36,172 bases of DNA from Candidatus Arcanibacter lacustris (GCA_000970895.1 JYHA01000029.1:1759-37930); one strand, 5' to 3'; counted from the stretch's first letter, positions 9,974-19,890 are shown. Translations and numbers: made by a program. The notes: a model not told the origin generated them from the letters alone.

Positions 9974-10100
9974 AGTCATCCTGGAGTGATTTTTGTCTTG
10001 AAAAGATAAAAATCACTCCAGGATCCATCTTTTTAAGTGTTTTGTGGATCCTGTCGCTTGAATTTTTCCTTTGGAAAAATCTTCCTCCACGATAATGGAG
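9974..10100. repeat. Composite palindromic intergenic element (element D)
   Basis: 22-bp hairpin 9978-9999 / 10003-10024 (one G/T pair, 3-nt loop); central arms GGATCCA 10021-10027 / TGGATCC 10045-10051; hairpin ATTTTTCC-ttt-GGAAAAAT 10062-10080; shares AGTCATCCTGGAG, GATCCATCTTT and TTTTGTGGATC with element C on the opposite strand. Confidence 0.75.
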
Positions 10101-10171
10101 TAATAACTAGAAATGCTCAGGCCTTTATTTAGAAATAACTCTCATAAAATATATTTTCCCCATGTACTTCC

Positions 10172-10227
10172 ATAGACATATTATTCATGATATATTAATA
10201 AATATAGAATAGAGATAATATGTCTAT
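10172..10227. repeat. 13-bp perfect inverted repeat in a convergent intergenic region
   Basis: ATAGACATATTAT (10172-10184) / ATAATATGTCTAT (10215-10227), 30-nt spacer. Confidence 0.6.
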
Positions 10228-10253
10228 TTATAATACCAACTATAACTTAGAGA

Positions 10254-12554
10254 CTACTTACGCGCCTCATCGTTAATAATAGCATCAATTGCACCAAAAG
10301 CTGCCAGATTAACGATATCTGAAGCATTAGATCCCATCTGGACTATCTGCACTGGTTTTGAAACCCCAGATAAGATTGGGCCAATTAATGATCCATTACC
10401 AAGTTCTTCTAATAGTTTAGAAGAAATATTAGCAGAATGAAGTCCTGGCATAATTAAAACATTGGCAGTAGCACTTAATTTACAGAATGGGAAGAGTTTC
10501 ATCACTTCTTCGTTAAGTGCTGCATCTGCAGACATATCTCCATCATATTCGAAGTCTGGCTTCAATAAATCAAGTTTGGCAACTGCTTCTCTGAGTCTGT
10601 TTGATTTTTCTCTCATTGGATTGCCAAAATTAGAATAAGATAATAAAGCAACTCTTGGTTTGTAACCCATATTTTTAGCAATATTAGCAGTTTGCGTAGA
10701 GATAGAAACTATTTCATCAGCAGATGGTAGCTCATTAACTGCAGTATCTGAGATAAAGAAAGTTCTGTTTTTAGCAATCATGATTGAGATGCCACATAAG
10801 GTAGTTTGTGGTTTTAGATCAATTACTTTTAACACATCATTGAGGCAGTTATGATAACCTCTAGTAAGGCCTGTTACTAATACGTCTCCATCACCGCATT
10901 CTAACATACATGAGGCAAATACATTGCGATCATTTTTAACTAACCTTGTACAGTCTCTATATAAAAACCCTTTACGTTGCAGTTTTTTATAAATGAGCGC
11001 AGAATATTCATCGAGTTTTTTAGAAAGACTTGCATTGTGAATTTCAATACCATCTAAGGAAACATCAGAAGAGATTGATTTTAAAGTTTCTAGAATTCTT
11101 TTTTCTTTACCAATTAAAATAGGAGTACCATAATTATTATCTCTCCAAAGAATCGCAGCTCTAATTACTTGCTCTTCTTCGCCTTCGGCAAAAATTACTC
11201 GTTTAGGATTTTGTGCAACTCTTTCTACGATTAATTCCATCATATTAGAGGTTGGATTTAATCTTGCTCCGAGTTCTCTTACATAAGCATCCATATCAGT
11301 AATTGGAGCTTTAGCAACTCCAGACTTCATAGCAGCTTTTGCAACTGCAACTGGAACTGTTGTGATTAATCTTGGATCAAATGGAACCGGAATAATATAT
11401 TCAGGACCATATTGCATTTTTCTACCAGAATAAGCAGAACATACTTCTGATGGTACGCTTTCTTTGGCAAGATTTGCAAGGCTTTCTGCTGCTGCAATTT
11501 TCATTTCGTCATTGATGGTGGATGCTTTAACATCAAGAGCTCCTCTGAAGATATAAGGAAAGCCCATCACGTTGTTGACTTGGTTATTATAATCTGATCT
11601 ACCGGTTGCAATGATAGCATCATCTCTTACTGATTTTACTTCTTCAGGAGTTATTTCTGGATCTGGATTAGCCATGGCAAAAATAATAGGCCTTGGAGCC
11701 ATTGATTTGACCATTTCTTTAGTTAATGCACCTTTGACTGAAAGCCCTAAAAATACATCAGCACCTGTTACTGCTTCTTCTAGGGTTCTTGCTTTGGTGT
11801 CTACTGCATGTTTTTCTTTCCATTGATTCATGCCTGTAGTTCTACCTTTGTAGATTGCACCATTAGTATCGCATAAAGTTATATTTTCATGTTTTACGCC
11901 GTAAGCTTTGATTAGTTCAATACAGGCAATACCTGCAGCTCCTGCGCCGTTAACCACCATTTTAATGTCAGAGAATTTTCTACCGGTTAGACTTGCTGCA
12001 TTTATCAATCCTGCTAAAGTAATGATTGCTGTGCCATGTTGATCATCATGGAATACTGGTATATCCATTAGCTCGCGAAGCCTATCTTCTATGATAAAAC
12101 ATTCAGGAGCTTTGATATCTTCTAGGTTAATACCACCCCAGCTTGGTCCTAAATATCTAATAGCATTGATGAATGCTTCTGGATCTTTAGTATCTACTTC
12201 TAGATCAATTGAATCAATATCTGCGAATCTTTTGAATAAAACTGATTTACCTTCCATTACAGGTTTTGAAGCTAATGCCCCTAGATCGCCAAGACCAAGT
12301 ACTGCCGTACCATTAGAGATAACTGCAACAAAATTACCTTTAGCAGTATATTCATATGCTTTGTCAGGGTTTTTCTGGATTTCTAAACATGGAATAGCAA
12401 CGCCAGGAGAGTAAGCTAGTGATAAATCTCTTTGGGTTACTAGAGGTTTGGTGGGTAATATGCTTATTTTTCCAGGCTTGCCATTTTTATGAAAATCTAG
12501 AGCTTCTTGATCAGTAACTTTCTTGTTATCTCGTGACATTATGATATGACTCAT
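10254..12554 (-). CDS. maeB: NADP-dependent malic enzyme with C-terminal phosphotransacetylase-like domain
   Basis: LAYSPGVAIPCLEI, FHDDQHGTAI, FAMANPDPEI malic enzyme motifs; C-terminal PTA-like half (RVIFAEGEEEQVIRAA...). Confidence 0.95.
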   Translation of the reverse strand: MSHIIMSRDNKKVTDQEALDFHKNGKPGKISILPTKPLVTQRDLSLAYSPGVAIPCLEIQKNPDKAYEYTAKGNFVAVISNGTAVLGLGDLGALASKPVMEGKSVLFKRFADIDSIDLEVDTKDPEAFINAIRYLGPSWGGINLEDIKAPECFIIEDRLRELMDIPVFHDDQHGTAIITLAGLINAASLTGRKFSDIKMVVNGAGAAGIACIELIKAYGVKHENITLCDTNGAIYKGRTTGMNQWKEKHAVDTKARTLEEAVTGADVFLGLSVKGALTKEMVKSMAPRPIIFAMANPDPEITPEEVKSVRDDAIIATGRSDYNNQVNNVMGFPYIFRGALDVKASTINDEMKIAAAESLANLAKESVPSEVCSAYSGRKMQYGPEYIIPVPFDPRLITTVPVAVAKAAMKSGVAKAPITDMDAYVRELGARLNPTSNMMELIVERVAQNPKRVIFAEGEEEQVIRAAILWRDNNYGTPILIGKEKRILETLKSISSDVSLDGIEIHNASLSKKLDEYSALIYKKLQRKGFLYRDCTRLVKNDRNVFASCMLECGDGDVLVTGLTRGYHNCLNDVLKVIDLKPQTTLCGISIMIAKNRTFFISDTAVNELPSADEIVSISTQTANIAKNMGYKPRVALLSYSNFGNPMREKSNRLREAVAKLDLLKPDFEYDGDMSADAALNEEVMKLFPFCKLSATANVLIMPGLHSANISSKLLEELGNGSLIGPILSGVSKPVQIVQMGSNASDIVNLAAFGAIDAIINDEARK

Positions 12555-12638
12555 TATTTAGATGTTAAAATTTTATATCAAAATAATATGAGTTGGAGAT
12601 TTAGTAAAGTTAAATATAAAAAAATATCAAAACTTAAA

Positions 12639-13046
12639 TTATAATTCCCAGGGATTAATAACTTCAAGACCTTTAATCGCTTTGAAGTCCTTGATATTTC
12701 TGGTGATTAGTTTGTGATTGCGGACAATTGCTGATGCGGCGATCAAGCAATCAATGGGTGGAGCGTTATTTAAAGATAAAAGATATCCCCATTTATCTGC
12801 TATCTCTGGATCAATATTAATAATTCTTCCATAAAAAAGATTCGCCAAATCTACTTCAAGCCATTGAATGATTTTTTGTTTTTTTGATCGATCTGATAGT
12901 TTTTCGATGCCTTTCCTTATTTCTCCTAGCGTTATTACGCTTAAAGAAAAATTGCTAATATCAAACCCCTTAAGAAAAGCAATGACTTTGGGGTTTGGAT
13001 TGATTTTAATTGTTTCAGAAATAATATTGGTATCTAGCAAGTACAT
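12639..13046 (-). CDS. vapC: PIN-domain ribonuclease toxin, VapC/FitB-like
   Basis: MYLLDTNIISE start, E in TLGEIRKGI, D in PPIDCLIAASA and TRNIKDF, matching the acidic PIN motif pattern; overlaps the upstream ORF by 1 nt. Confidence 0.9.
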   Translation of the reverse strand: MYLLDTNIISETIKINPNPKVIAFLKGFDISNFSLSVITLGEIRKGIEKLSDRSKKQKIIQWLEVDLANLFYGRIINIDPEIADKWGYLLSLNNAPPIDCLIAASAIVRNHKLITRNIKDFKAIKGLEVINPWEL

Positions 13047-13291
13047 TAGAACTCTATATCTCTTGTAGGTGATTTATCTCTTTCAAACTCTATTTCAAGA
13101 TTATTGAGAGGAGAGTTTTTAAAAAAAGAAACAATATCTTCTTTTTTATTACATAGTTTTTCATAATCTTTGATGTTCATCATCACGATTTCATTAATCC
13201 CTCTTCTGGAGATAATCTGGGGTCTTATCTTGGCTTTGTTCATTAGCTCTGTTAACTTAGCTTTTGCTTCTTGTGTTTGCCATATTTCCAT
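13046..13291 (-). CDS. Phd/YefM-family antitoxin
   Basis: MEIWQTQEAKAKLTELMNKA...PQIISRRGINEIVMMNIKDYEKL pattern of Phd/YefM; stop overlaps toxin start (TAATG). Confidence 0.85.
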   Translation of the reverse strand: MEIWQTQEAKAKLTELMNKAKIRPQIISRRGINEIVMMNIKDYEKLCNKKEDIVSFFKNSPLNNLEIEFERDKSPTRDIEF

Positions 13292-13321
13292 ATCAATCCT
13301 CCTTAACTAGTCAGTCTGGTT

Positions 13322-13350
13322 ATTATATCATAAATATTTGTAAAGGTCAA
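13322..13350 (-). promoter_or_regulatory. Sigma70-type promoter of the antitoxin-toxin operon
   Basis: On the minus strand TTGACC (13350-13345), 17-nt spacer, TATAAT (13327-13322); followed by AAGGAGGA SD before the antitoxin ATG. Confidence 0.75.
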
Positions 13351-13542
13351 GTTAGCGCTTATGGTTCTTCTTATACATTATGACCCTTGATTCTATGGCC
13401 AATATCAAGAAAATCAAATAGTACATAAAAAATATTTTGGATTAAATCGTTTTATATACGAAATATTAATACTTTCTCTTTAAAACTATAGGCTCAGATA
13501 AAAATTATTTTTTATTTTAACATCACCTATTTATACAGTTTT

Positions 13543-14265
13543 ATGGAAAATTTGAAAAACTTATTTAAAAAATCATTATCTTCAAACAAAGATAAAAATA
13601 CTGCGGTAGATAAGAAAAATGAAGATATTGCTGAGCTAAGAAATTGGTATAACAATAGAAATGAGTCATTGTTGATACAAAGAAATATTTTGATTTTGTT
13701 GGTAATGGTAGCTGTAATAGTTATAGTATCAAGTGTTTTTGTGGTGGATAATATTGCATCAAGTAAGACCATACAGCCTTTTGTAGTTGAAATAGAAGAT
13801 AAAACAGGGATAACAAACTTGGTCAATCCTTTAGCTAGAACTGAAGTGTCAAAAGATCAGGCGATTTCTACTTATTTTATTACAAAATATATCAGAAGTA
13901 GAGAGAGTTATGATCCTCTTAATTATCAACGTAATTATAGAACTATCGTCAGGTTGCTAAGTGCAACAAAAGTATATGATAAATTTTGGGGATATATAAA
14001 TAGTAATGCTACTAACCCTATTTCTAATTATGGTGATAAAAATAGTACTAGCATTAAATTCAGATCAATACAGTACTTAGAAGATGGTCAGGTTCAAGCA
14101 AGATTTAGCGTTTTTGAGAATGGAGGATTAAAAAGAAGTTTTCCTAAAATCGTGACGTTAAAATTTGAATTTGATACTTTCGACTATACTCAAGAAGAAA
14201 GAGAAGTAAATCCATTGGGGTTCCAAATAACTAGCTATAAGGTTGATGATGAAATATTATCTTAG
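13543..14265 (+). CDS. virB8: Type IV secretion protein VirB8
   Basis: Single N-terminal TM followed by a VirB8-like periplasmic domain (IQPFVVEIEDKTGITNLVNPL...YFITKYIRSRESYDP); first gene of a virB8-D4 block. Confidence 0.9.
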   Translation: MENLKNLFKKSLSSNKDKNTAVDKKNEDIAELRNWYNNRNESLLIQRNILILLVMVAVIVIVSSVFVVDNIASSKTIQPFVVEIEDKTGITNLVNPLARTEVSKDQAISTYFITKYIRSRESYDPLNYQRNYRTIVRLLSATKVYDKFWGYINSNATNPISNYGDKNSTSIKFRSIQYLEDGQVQARFSVFENGGLKRSFPKIVTLKFEFDTFDYTQEEREVNPLGFQITSYKVDDEILS

Positions 14266-14668
14266 CATTTTTTTATTTTTAATTTCCATATCTCAAGTAA
14301 CTTATGCTGAGGTTCCTATTACGACCGATAATCGTATTAAAACTTATATTTATAATGAGAATGAAGTTTTTACTATATTGGTTCATTATGGTTATCAATC
14401 GAGCATAGAGCTTAGTTATGGAGAAGAAGTTGAAACCATCTCAATGGGTGATTCATATGCATGGAAAATTACTCCAGTAGGAAGAAGAATTTTTATCAAG
14501 CCATTTGAAGAAAATATCCATACAAACATGACAATCATCACTAATAAAAGAACTTATCAATTTGATATAGTCTCAAAATTACCAAGTGAAAATTTTGATA
14601 AAGAATTAGCTTATGTTGTAAGGTTTTTTTATCCAGAAATTAAAAAATCAGAAAAGTTAGATAATTAA
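14246..14668 (+). CDS. virB9: Short VirB9-like protein (N-terminal domain only)
   Basis: Signal peptide, then DNRIKTYIYNENEVFTILVHYGYQSSIEL and ISMGDSYAWKITPVGRRIFIKPFE typical of the VirB9 N-terminal domain; ends at about 140 aa. Confidence 0.85.
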   Translation: MMKYYLSIFLFLISISQVTYAEVPITTDNRIKTYIYNENEVFTILVHYGYQSSIELSYGEEVETISMGDSYAWKITPVGRRIFIKPFEENIHTNMTIITNKRTYQFDIVSKLPSENFDKELAYVVRFFYPEIKKSEKLDN

Positions 14669-14686
14669 TTTGGGAATAAGATTGAT

Positions 14687-15982
14687 ATGAATAAGGATGC
14701 TAAAGAAACACAAGATACAAACACAGAAGAGTTGCCTGAATTAAAAACAGGCCTATCTAAGGTATCTAGAACTCCAGCTCAAAATAAAATGATGATTGGT
14801 TTGGCGGTAGTTGTTGGGGTATTTATTTGTTATTTTGTGCTTGTTAAAATGAGAGCGCCGGTTAAAGATACTCATAAGCAGGTTAATGAGCAAACAGAAT
14901 TAGCAAAAAAAGATTTGTCTAATGTTCCGGTAGTAAGGCCAGATAATGCAGATGATTTGCAGATGCCTTCAATACCAAAACTACCTGATCCTCCGGCTTT
15001 GGTGGCTCCTACTCCTCCTCCTGCTCCTGCTGCTCCTCTTCCTCCTGCGCCAGTTGTAGCAAAGATTGATGTTCCAGCTCTGCCTGTAGTTGCTTCATTG
15101 CCATCCTTATCTACCATAGATCCTAATCAAAAATCCGCAGCTGATGCTAGAAGAAAGTCATCGATTATGTTGATAGGAGGGGGTGGCGGATCGTCATCGT
15201 CATCTGGATCAGCAACTGCAGCATCTGGAGGAAGTTCGGCTGATAAAACTAGTAGTTCTACTACTGAAAATGTGTCAGCAAATATAAATTATAAGCCAGC
15301 TCTATCTGCTGCTAATAAAGTTACTACTTTGGGTAATTTATCTTATACTATTGCGCAAGGAAAAATAATTGATACAGTACTAGAAACTTCAATTAATACT
15401 GACTTGCCTGGAGTAGTAAGAGGGATAGTAAGTAGAGATGTTTATGCCGAGAGTGGTAAAAATATTTTAATTGCCAAGGGATCTAGATTGATCGGATCTT
15501 ATTCTGCGTCTATTAAGATGGGGCAATCAAGAGTTTCTATTACTTGGGATAGAATTATCAGGCCAGATGGTATAGATCTTAAAATTGATTCTGCAGGTAT
15601 TGATAAATTGGGTCATGCTGGGGTTGAGGGAATGGTAGATAATAAGTATTTTGATGTCTTAAGTAACGCCTTGTTACTTAGTGTTATTAATGTTGGTTTG
15701 GCAGCTGGAACTCAAAAATTAACAAATGCTCAGACTCCTAGTACAACAAATGTAAGTGGTGCTGCTGGCACTACAACTACTACCACATCAGGAAGTCCTA
15801 CAGATTTAGCAGTGCAGAATGCAGTAACTTCTATGAGTGCAACTACTTCTAGCTTATTGCAAAATTCCCTGCAAATTCAGCCAAGTATTGTCATAGATCA
15901 AGGTACTATTGTAAAAGTATTAGTGAATCAAGATGTAATATTTCCATCAGATATTGCAACTGGAATGGTGTTGGTAAAATGA
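14687..15982 (+). CDS. virB10: Type IV secretion protein VirB10
   Basis: N-terminal TM, Pro-rich linker, C-terminal TrbI/VirB10 domain (GKIIDTVLETSINTDLPGVVRGIVSRDVYAESGKNILIAKGSRLIGSY). Confidence 0.95.
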   Translation: MNKDAKETQDTNTEELPELKTGLSKVSRTPAQNKMMIGLAVVVGVFICYFVLVKMRAPVKDTHKQVNEQTELAKKDLSNVPVVRPDNADDLQMPSIPKLPDPPALVAPTPPPAPAAPLPPAPVVAKIDVPALPVVASLPSLSTIDPNQKSAADARRKSSIMLIGGGGGSSSSSGSATAASGGSSADKTSSSTTENVSANINYKPALSAANKVTTLGNLSYTIAQGKIIDTVLETSINTDLPGVVRGIVSRDVYAESGKNILIAKGSRLIGSYSASIKMGQSRVSITWDRIIRPDGIDLKIDSAGIDKLGHAGVEGMVDNKYFDVLSNALLLSVINVGLAAGTQKLTNAQTPSTTNVSGAAGTTTTTTSGSPTDLAVQNAVTSMSATTSSLLQNSLQIQPSIVIDQGTIVKVLVNQDVIFPSDIATGMVLVK

Positions 15983-16980
15983 ATGATTTTGCAGCTCTAG
16001 AAACTTATTTATTACCATTTAAAGCTTTATTTGAAGAAGATGGTGTGGCTGAGATTTCTGTTAATCGTCCTGGGGAAGCTTGGGTTGAAAAGCGTGGTGA
16101 TATGAGAAAAGAAATCATACCAGCGCTGGATCTAGAGCATCTGAAGGGATTGGGAAGATTAATTGCTCAATCAACTGATCAAAAAGTTAGTGAAGAAACT
16201 CCTCTATTATCAGCAACTTTACCTAATGGATTTAGGATACAATTAGTATTTCCTCCAGCTTGTGAGTCAAAAACAGTAGCTATGTCTATTAGGAAAGGTG
16301 CTACTACTATATATGATTTAGATATGTATGAAAAAATGGGGGCATTTAGTCAGACAGCTACAGAAGAAGTTTTTGATGAAAATAATGTGATATTAGATGG
16401 CTATTTAAAAGATAAAAAAATCAAAGAATTTTTAAGTCACGCTATTAAATGTAAGAAAAATATTATCATTAGTGGGGGGACCTCAACTGGTAAGACTACA
16501 TTTACTAATGCTGCATTGTTAGAAATCCCTAGAGATGAAAGATTGATCACTTGCGAAGATGCAAGAGAGGTGAATTTGCCTTATCACCATAATAGAGTGC
16601 ATTTAATAGCATCTAAAGGTGGTCAAGGTAGGGCTAAAGTTACTATTCAAGATCTAATCGAAGCTTGTTTAAGGTTGAGACCGGATAGGATTATAGTAGG
16701 GGAGCTCAGGGGTGCTGAGGCTTTTAGTTTTTTAAGAGCAATAAACACTGGTCATCCTGGCTCTATTTCAACCTTACATGCTGATACTCCTGCTATGGCT
16801 ATAGAGCAATTAAAATTAATGGTGATGCAGGCCGGCCTAGGTATGCCTCCAGCTGAAATTAGGAACTATATTTTAGCCGTGGTTGATGTGGTGGTTCAGC
16901 TTAAGAGAGCAAGTGGCGGTAAAAGATATATATCTGAAGTATATTTTAAAGATGCTAGCAAAAAGGATGTTATTAAATGA
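15979..16980 (+). CDS. virB11: Type IV secretion ATPase VirB11
   Basis: Walker A GGTSTGKTTFTNA, LITCEDAREV, RPDRIIVGELRGAEAFSFLRAINTGHPGSISTLHAD; ATGA overlap with virB10. Confidence 0.97.
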   Translation: MNDFAALETYLLPFKALFEEDGVAEISVNRPGEAWVEKRGDMRKEIIPALDLEHLKGLGRLIAQSTDQKVSEETPLLSATLPNGFRIQLVFPPACESKTVAMSIRKGATTIYDLDMYEKMGAFSQTATEEVFDENNVILDGYLKDKKIKEFLSHAIKCKKNIIISGGTSTGKTTFTNAALLEIPRDERLITCEDAREVNLPYHHNRVHLIASKGGQGRAKVTIQDLIEACLRLRPDRIIVGELRGAEAFSFLRAINTGHPGSISTLHADTPAMAIEQLKLMVMQAGLGMPPAEIRNYILAVVDVVVQLKRASGGKRYISEVYFKDASKKDVIK

Positions 16981-18734
16981 TGCGTAAGTTTAAAAATTTC
17001 ATAGTAGTTTGGGCTTCTGTCTTGTTAATAATATTTGCTGCTACTTATGCTGCTGGTTTTGTTGGATTGTATCTTGTATACAATCAATTTGTATGGAATT
17101 TGTTATATACAGATTTAAGCATATTCCTCTTTATATATAACAATTGGACTGCGCTAACTTATGATGCAGATGCTTATTTGATACCAAAAATGTTTGGAAG
17201 TTTGGCCTTGTCATATCTTATGACAGCTATTGGTTTTTATCTTTTTGGCTATAAATTAATGGCATGGAAACCATTTCCTGAAGCGGAATCAGTTTTCGGT
17301 GATGCTAAATGGGCAGATAGTGGCGATATTAAGCGTGCAAATCTTCGTTCTAAAAAGGGTATGTTACTTGGTGCTGATAAAGATGGATTATTTGTAGTTG
17401 ATGGTTATCAACATGCTCTGTTATTTGCGCCTACTGGATCGGGAAAAGGTGTGGGTTTTGTAATTCCTAATCTTTTATATTGGGAAGATTCAGTAATAGT
17501 TCATGATATTAAACTTGAAAACCATGCTCTTACTAGTGGTTGGAGATCTTCAATTGGCCAAAAAGTATTTATCTGGAGTCCATCAGAACCTGATGGGGTT
17601 ACTCATTGCTATAATCCCATTGATTGGATCAGTAGCAAACAAGGACAAATGGTGGATGATGTGCAGAAAATTGCCAATCTTATTATGCCAAAGCGAGAAT
17701 TCTGGGAGAATGAAGCAAGAACTTTATTTGTAGGCGTGGTGTTGTATTTATTAGCTGTACCTGATAAAACTAAATCATTCGGTGAAGTAGTTCGTACAAT
17801 GCGTAGTGATGATGTGGCTTATAATCTATGCGTGATACTTGATACTATAGGTAAAGACTTGCATCCTGTGGCTTATATGAATATTGCAGCCTTCTTACAA
17901 AAAGCAGATAAAGAACGTTCGGGCGTTATTTCTACCATGAACTCGTCTTTAGAATTATGGGCTAATCCTTTGATTGATACGGCTACTGCTTCTAGTGATT
18001 TTAATATTCAAAATTTCAAAAAAGAAAAAACTACTGTTTATGTAGGTTTGACGCCTGATAATATTAAGCGCCTTGAACCTTTGATGCAGGTATTCTATCA
18101 ACAGGCAACTGAATTCTTAAGTCGTAAAATTCCAGATCCTAAAGAAGATCCATATGGTGTGATGTTCTTAATGGATGAGTTTCCAACTTTAGGTAAAATG
18201 GAGCAATTTAAAACTGGTATTGCTTATTTTAGGGGTTACAATGTTAGGTTGTTCTTGATTATTCAAGATACAGAGCAGCTAAAAGGAACTTATGAAGAAG
18301 CTGGCATGAATTCATTCTTATCAAATGCTACTTATCGTATTACTTTCTCTGCTAATAATATGGCAACGGCGAATTTAATTTCTCAATTATGCGGTAATAA
18401 ATCAGTAGAGCAAGCATCTCATAACAAGCCTGAGTTCCTTGATCTTAATCCTGCATCTAAAACCATGAACGTATCACAAGCACAAAGAGCATTATTATTG
18501 CCACAAGAAGTTATCTTGTTGCCTAGGGATGAGCAGATTGTGTTGATTGAATCCTTCCCTCCAATTAAGTCTAAGAAAATTAAATATTATGCTGATAGTT
18601 TCTTTAAAAAGCGCCTGCTCCCTGCAACGCCAATTCCTACTCAAGTGCCATTCGATCCAAGAAATACCCCTGTGGAATCTGATGAAGTAGATGAAATGGA
18701 GTCTGAAGATAATGTTGAAGAGTCAGTTAGCTAG
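16977..18734 (+). CDS. virD4: Type IV secretion coupling protein VirD4
   Basis: GSGKGVGFVIPNLL Walker A, SVIVHDIKLEN, LMDEFPTLGKM, VRLFLIIQDTEQL; ATGA overlap with virB11. Confidence 0.97.
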   Translation: MMRKFKNFIVVWASVLLIIFAATYAAGFVGLYLVYNQFVWNLLYTDLSIFLFIYNNWTALTYDADAYLIPKMFGSLALSYLMTAIGFYLFGYKLMAWKPFPEAESVFGDAKWADSGDIKRANLRSKKGMLLGADKDGLFVVDGYQHALLFAPTGSGKGVGFVIPNLLYWEDSVIVHDIKLENHALTSGWRSSIGQKVFIWSPSEPDGVTHCYNPIDWISSKQGQMVDDVQKIANLIMPKREFWENEARTLFVGVVLYLLAVPDKTKSFGEVVRTMRSDDVAYNLCVILDTIGKDLHPVAYMNIAAFLQKADKERSGVISTMNSSLELWANPLIDTATASSDFNIQNFKKEKTTVYVGLTPDNIKRLEPLMQVFYQQATEFLSRKIPDPKEDPYGVMFLMDEFPTLGKMEQFKTGIAYFRGYNVRLFLIIQDTEQLKGTYEEAGMNSFLSNATYRITFSANNMATANLISQLCGNKSVEQASHNKPEFLDLNPASKTMNVSQAQRALLLPQEVILLPRDEQIVLIESFPPIKSKKIKYYADSFFKKRLLPATPIPTQVPFDPRNTPVESDEVDEMESEDNVEESVS

Positions 18735-18885
18735 TATGTGACTTACGTAGGTTGGCGATGACAACTGGGGGCTACCTCTTTCTTATCCTAAAACTCACGT
18801 AATTTGTCAGTTGATTATTATTCTTGCTTGATTTAAGATGCGTAAAATTAAGATACGTACATATAAGCAAGGATTTAATTTAACT

Positions 18886-19890
18886 ATGAATAATTTTCAA
18901 ACTGATTTAGTAATTATTGGGGCGGGGCCTGTTGGAATATTCGCTGTATTTCAAGCGGGTATGTTAAAAATCAAAGCCCATGTAGTTGATGCTTTGGATT
19001 TTGTTGGTGGGCAATGTAATGCTCTTTATCCAGAAAAGCCAATTTATGATATACCAGCTTACCCAAAAATTGATGGGCAAGATCTAATCGAGCAATTAAA
19101 AATTCAGGCAAGCGCCTTTGATCCAGTCTATCATTTGGGTCAGTCAGTTGAATCATTAGAGAAAAAAGATCAGTTATTTATTGTTAAAACTTCAAATGGT
19201 ACAGTGATTTCTGCAAAGTCGGTTATAATTGCTGCTGGTTGCGGTGCTTTTGGACCAAATCGTCCTCCTCTTGATGATATTGAATTATATGAAAATAAAT
19301 CTGTATTTTATATGGTAAAATCCCGTGAAGCATTTCGTGGTAAGAAGATAGTAATTGCAGGTGGTGGTGATTCTGCAATTGACTGGGCTTTATCTTTAGC
19401 TGAGGTGGCTGATAAATTATATTTAATACATCGTAGACAAAAATTTAAATGTGCACCAGATAGTCTTGATAAGTTGCACAAATTAGAAGCTGAAGGTAAG
19501 ATTGAACTTGTTGTTCCTTATCAATTACATAGTTTAAAAGGTAATGATGGAATGTTGGAGAAAGTGTTAGTATCTGATTTAGATAATAACATCAAAGAGT
19601 TGGATGCTGATATTTTATTGCCTTTCTTTGGCTTGTCTATGGATCTTGGTAATATTAATAATTGGGGCTTGAAATTACATAAACATGCAATTGAAGTAAA
19701 TCAAGAAACAATGGAGACTAGTATCCCTGGAATATTTGCCATTGGTGATGTTGCTCATTATCCAAGCAAACTAAAATTGATTTTGACTGGATTTGCAGAA
19801 GCAGCATCGGCTGCTCATGCTATTTATCCGATGATATATCCAGACCAAGCTTTGCATTTTGAATATTCTACCACTAAAGGAATATCATAA
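18886..19890 (+). CDS. Ferredoxin--NADP reductase (thioredoxin reductase-like type)
   Basis: [22 protein letters not shown] motif, [34 protein letters not shown]; lacks a CxxC active site. Likely start at ATG 18886. Confidence 0.9.
   Translation: MNNFQTDLVIIGAGPVGIFAVFQAGMLKIKAHVVDALDFVGGQCNALYPEKPIYDIPAYPKIDGQDLIEQLKIQASAFDPVYHLGQSVESLEKKDQLFIVKTSNGTVISAKSVIIAAGCGAFGPNRPPLDDIELYENKSVFYMVKSREAFRGKKIVIAGGGDSAIDWALSLAEVADKLYLIHRRQKFKCAPDSLDKLHKLEAEGKIELVVPYQLHSLKGNDGMLEKVLVSDLDNNIKELDADILLPFFGLSMDLGNINNWGLKLHKHAIEVNQETMETSIPGIFAIGDVAHYPSKLKLILTGFAEAASAAHAIYPMIYPDQALHFEYSTTKGIS

Noticed and set aside
14872-15117. 81-aa antisense ORF in virB10 with Gly/Ala-rich sequence
   Set aside because: Mirror of the Pro/Ala-rich linker codons of VirB10.
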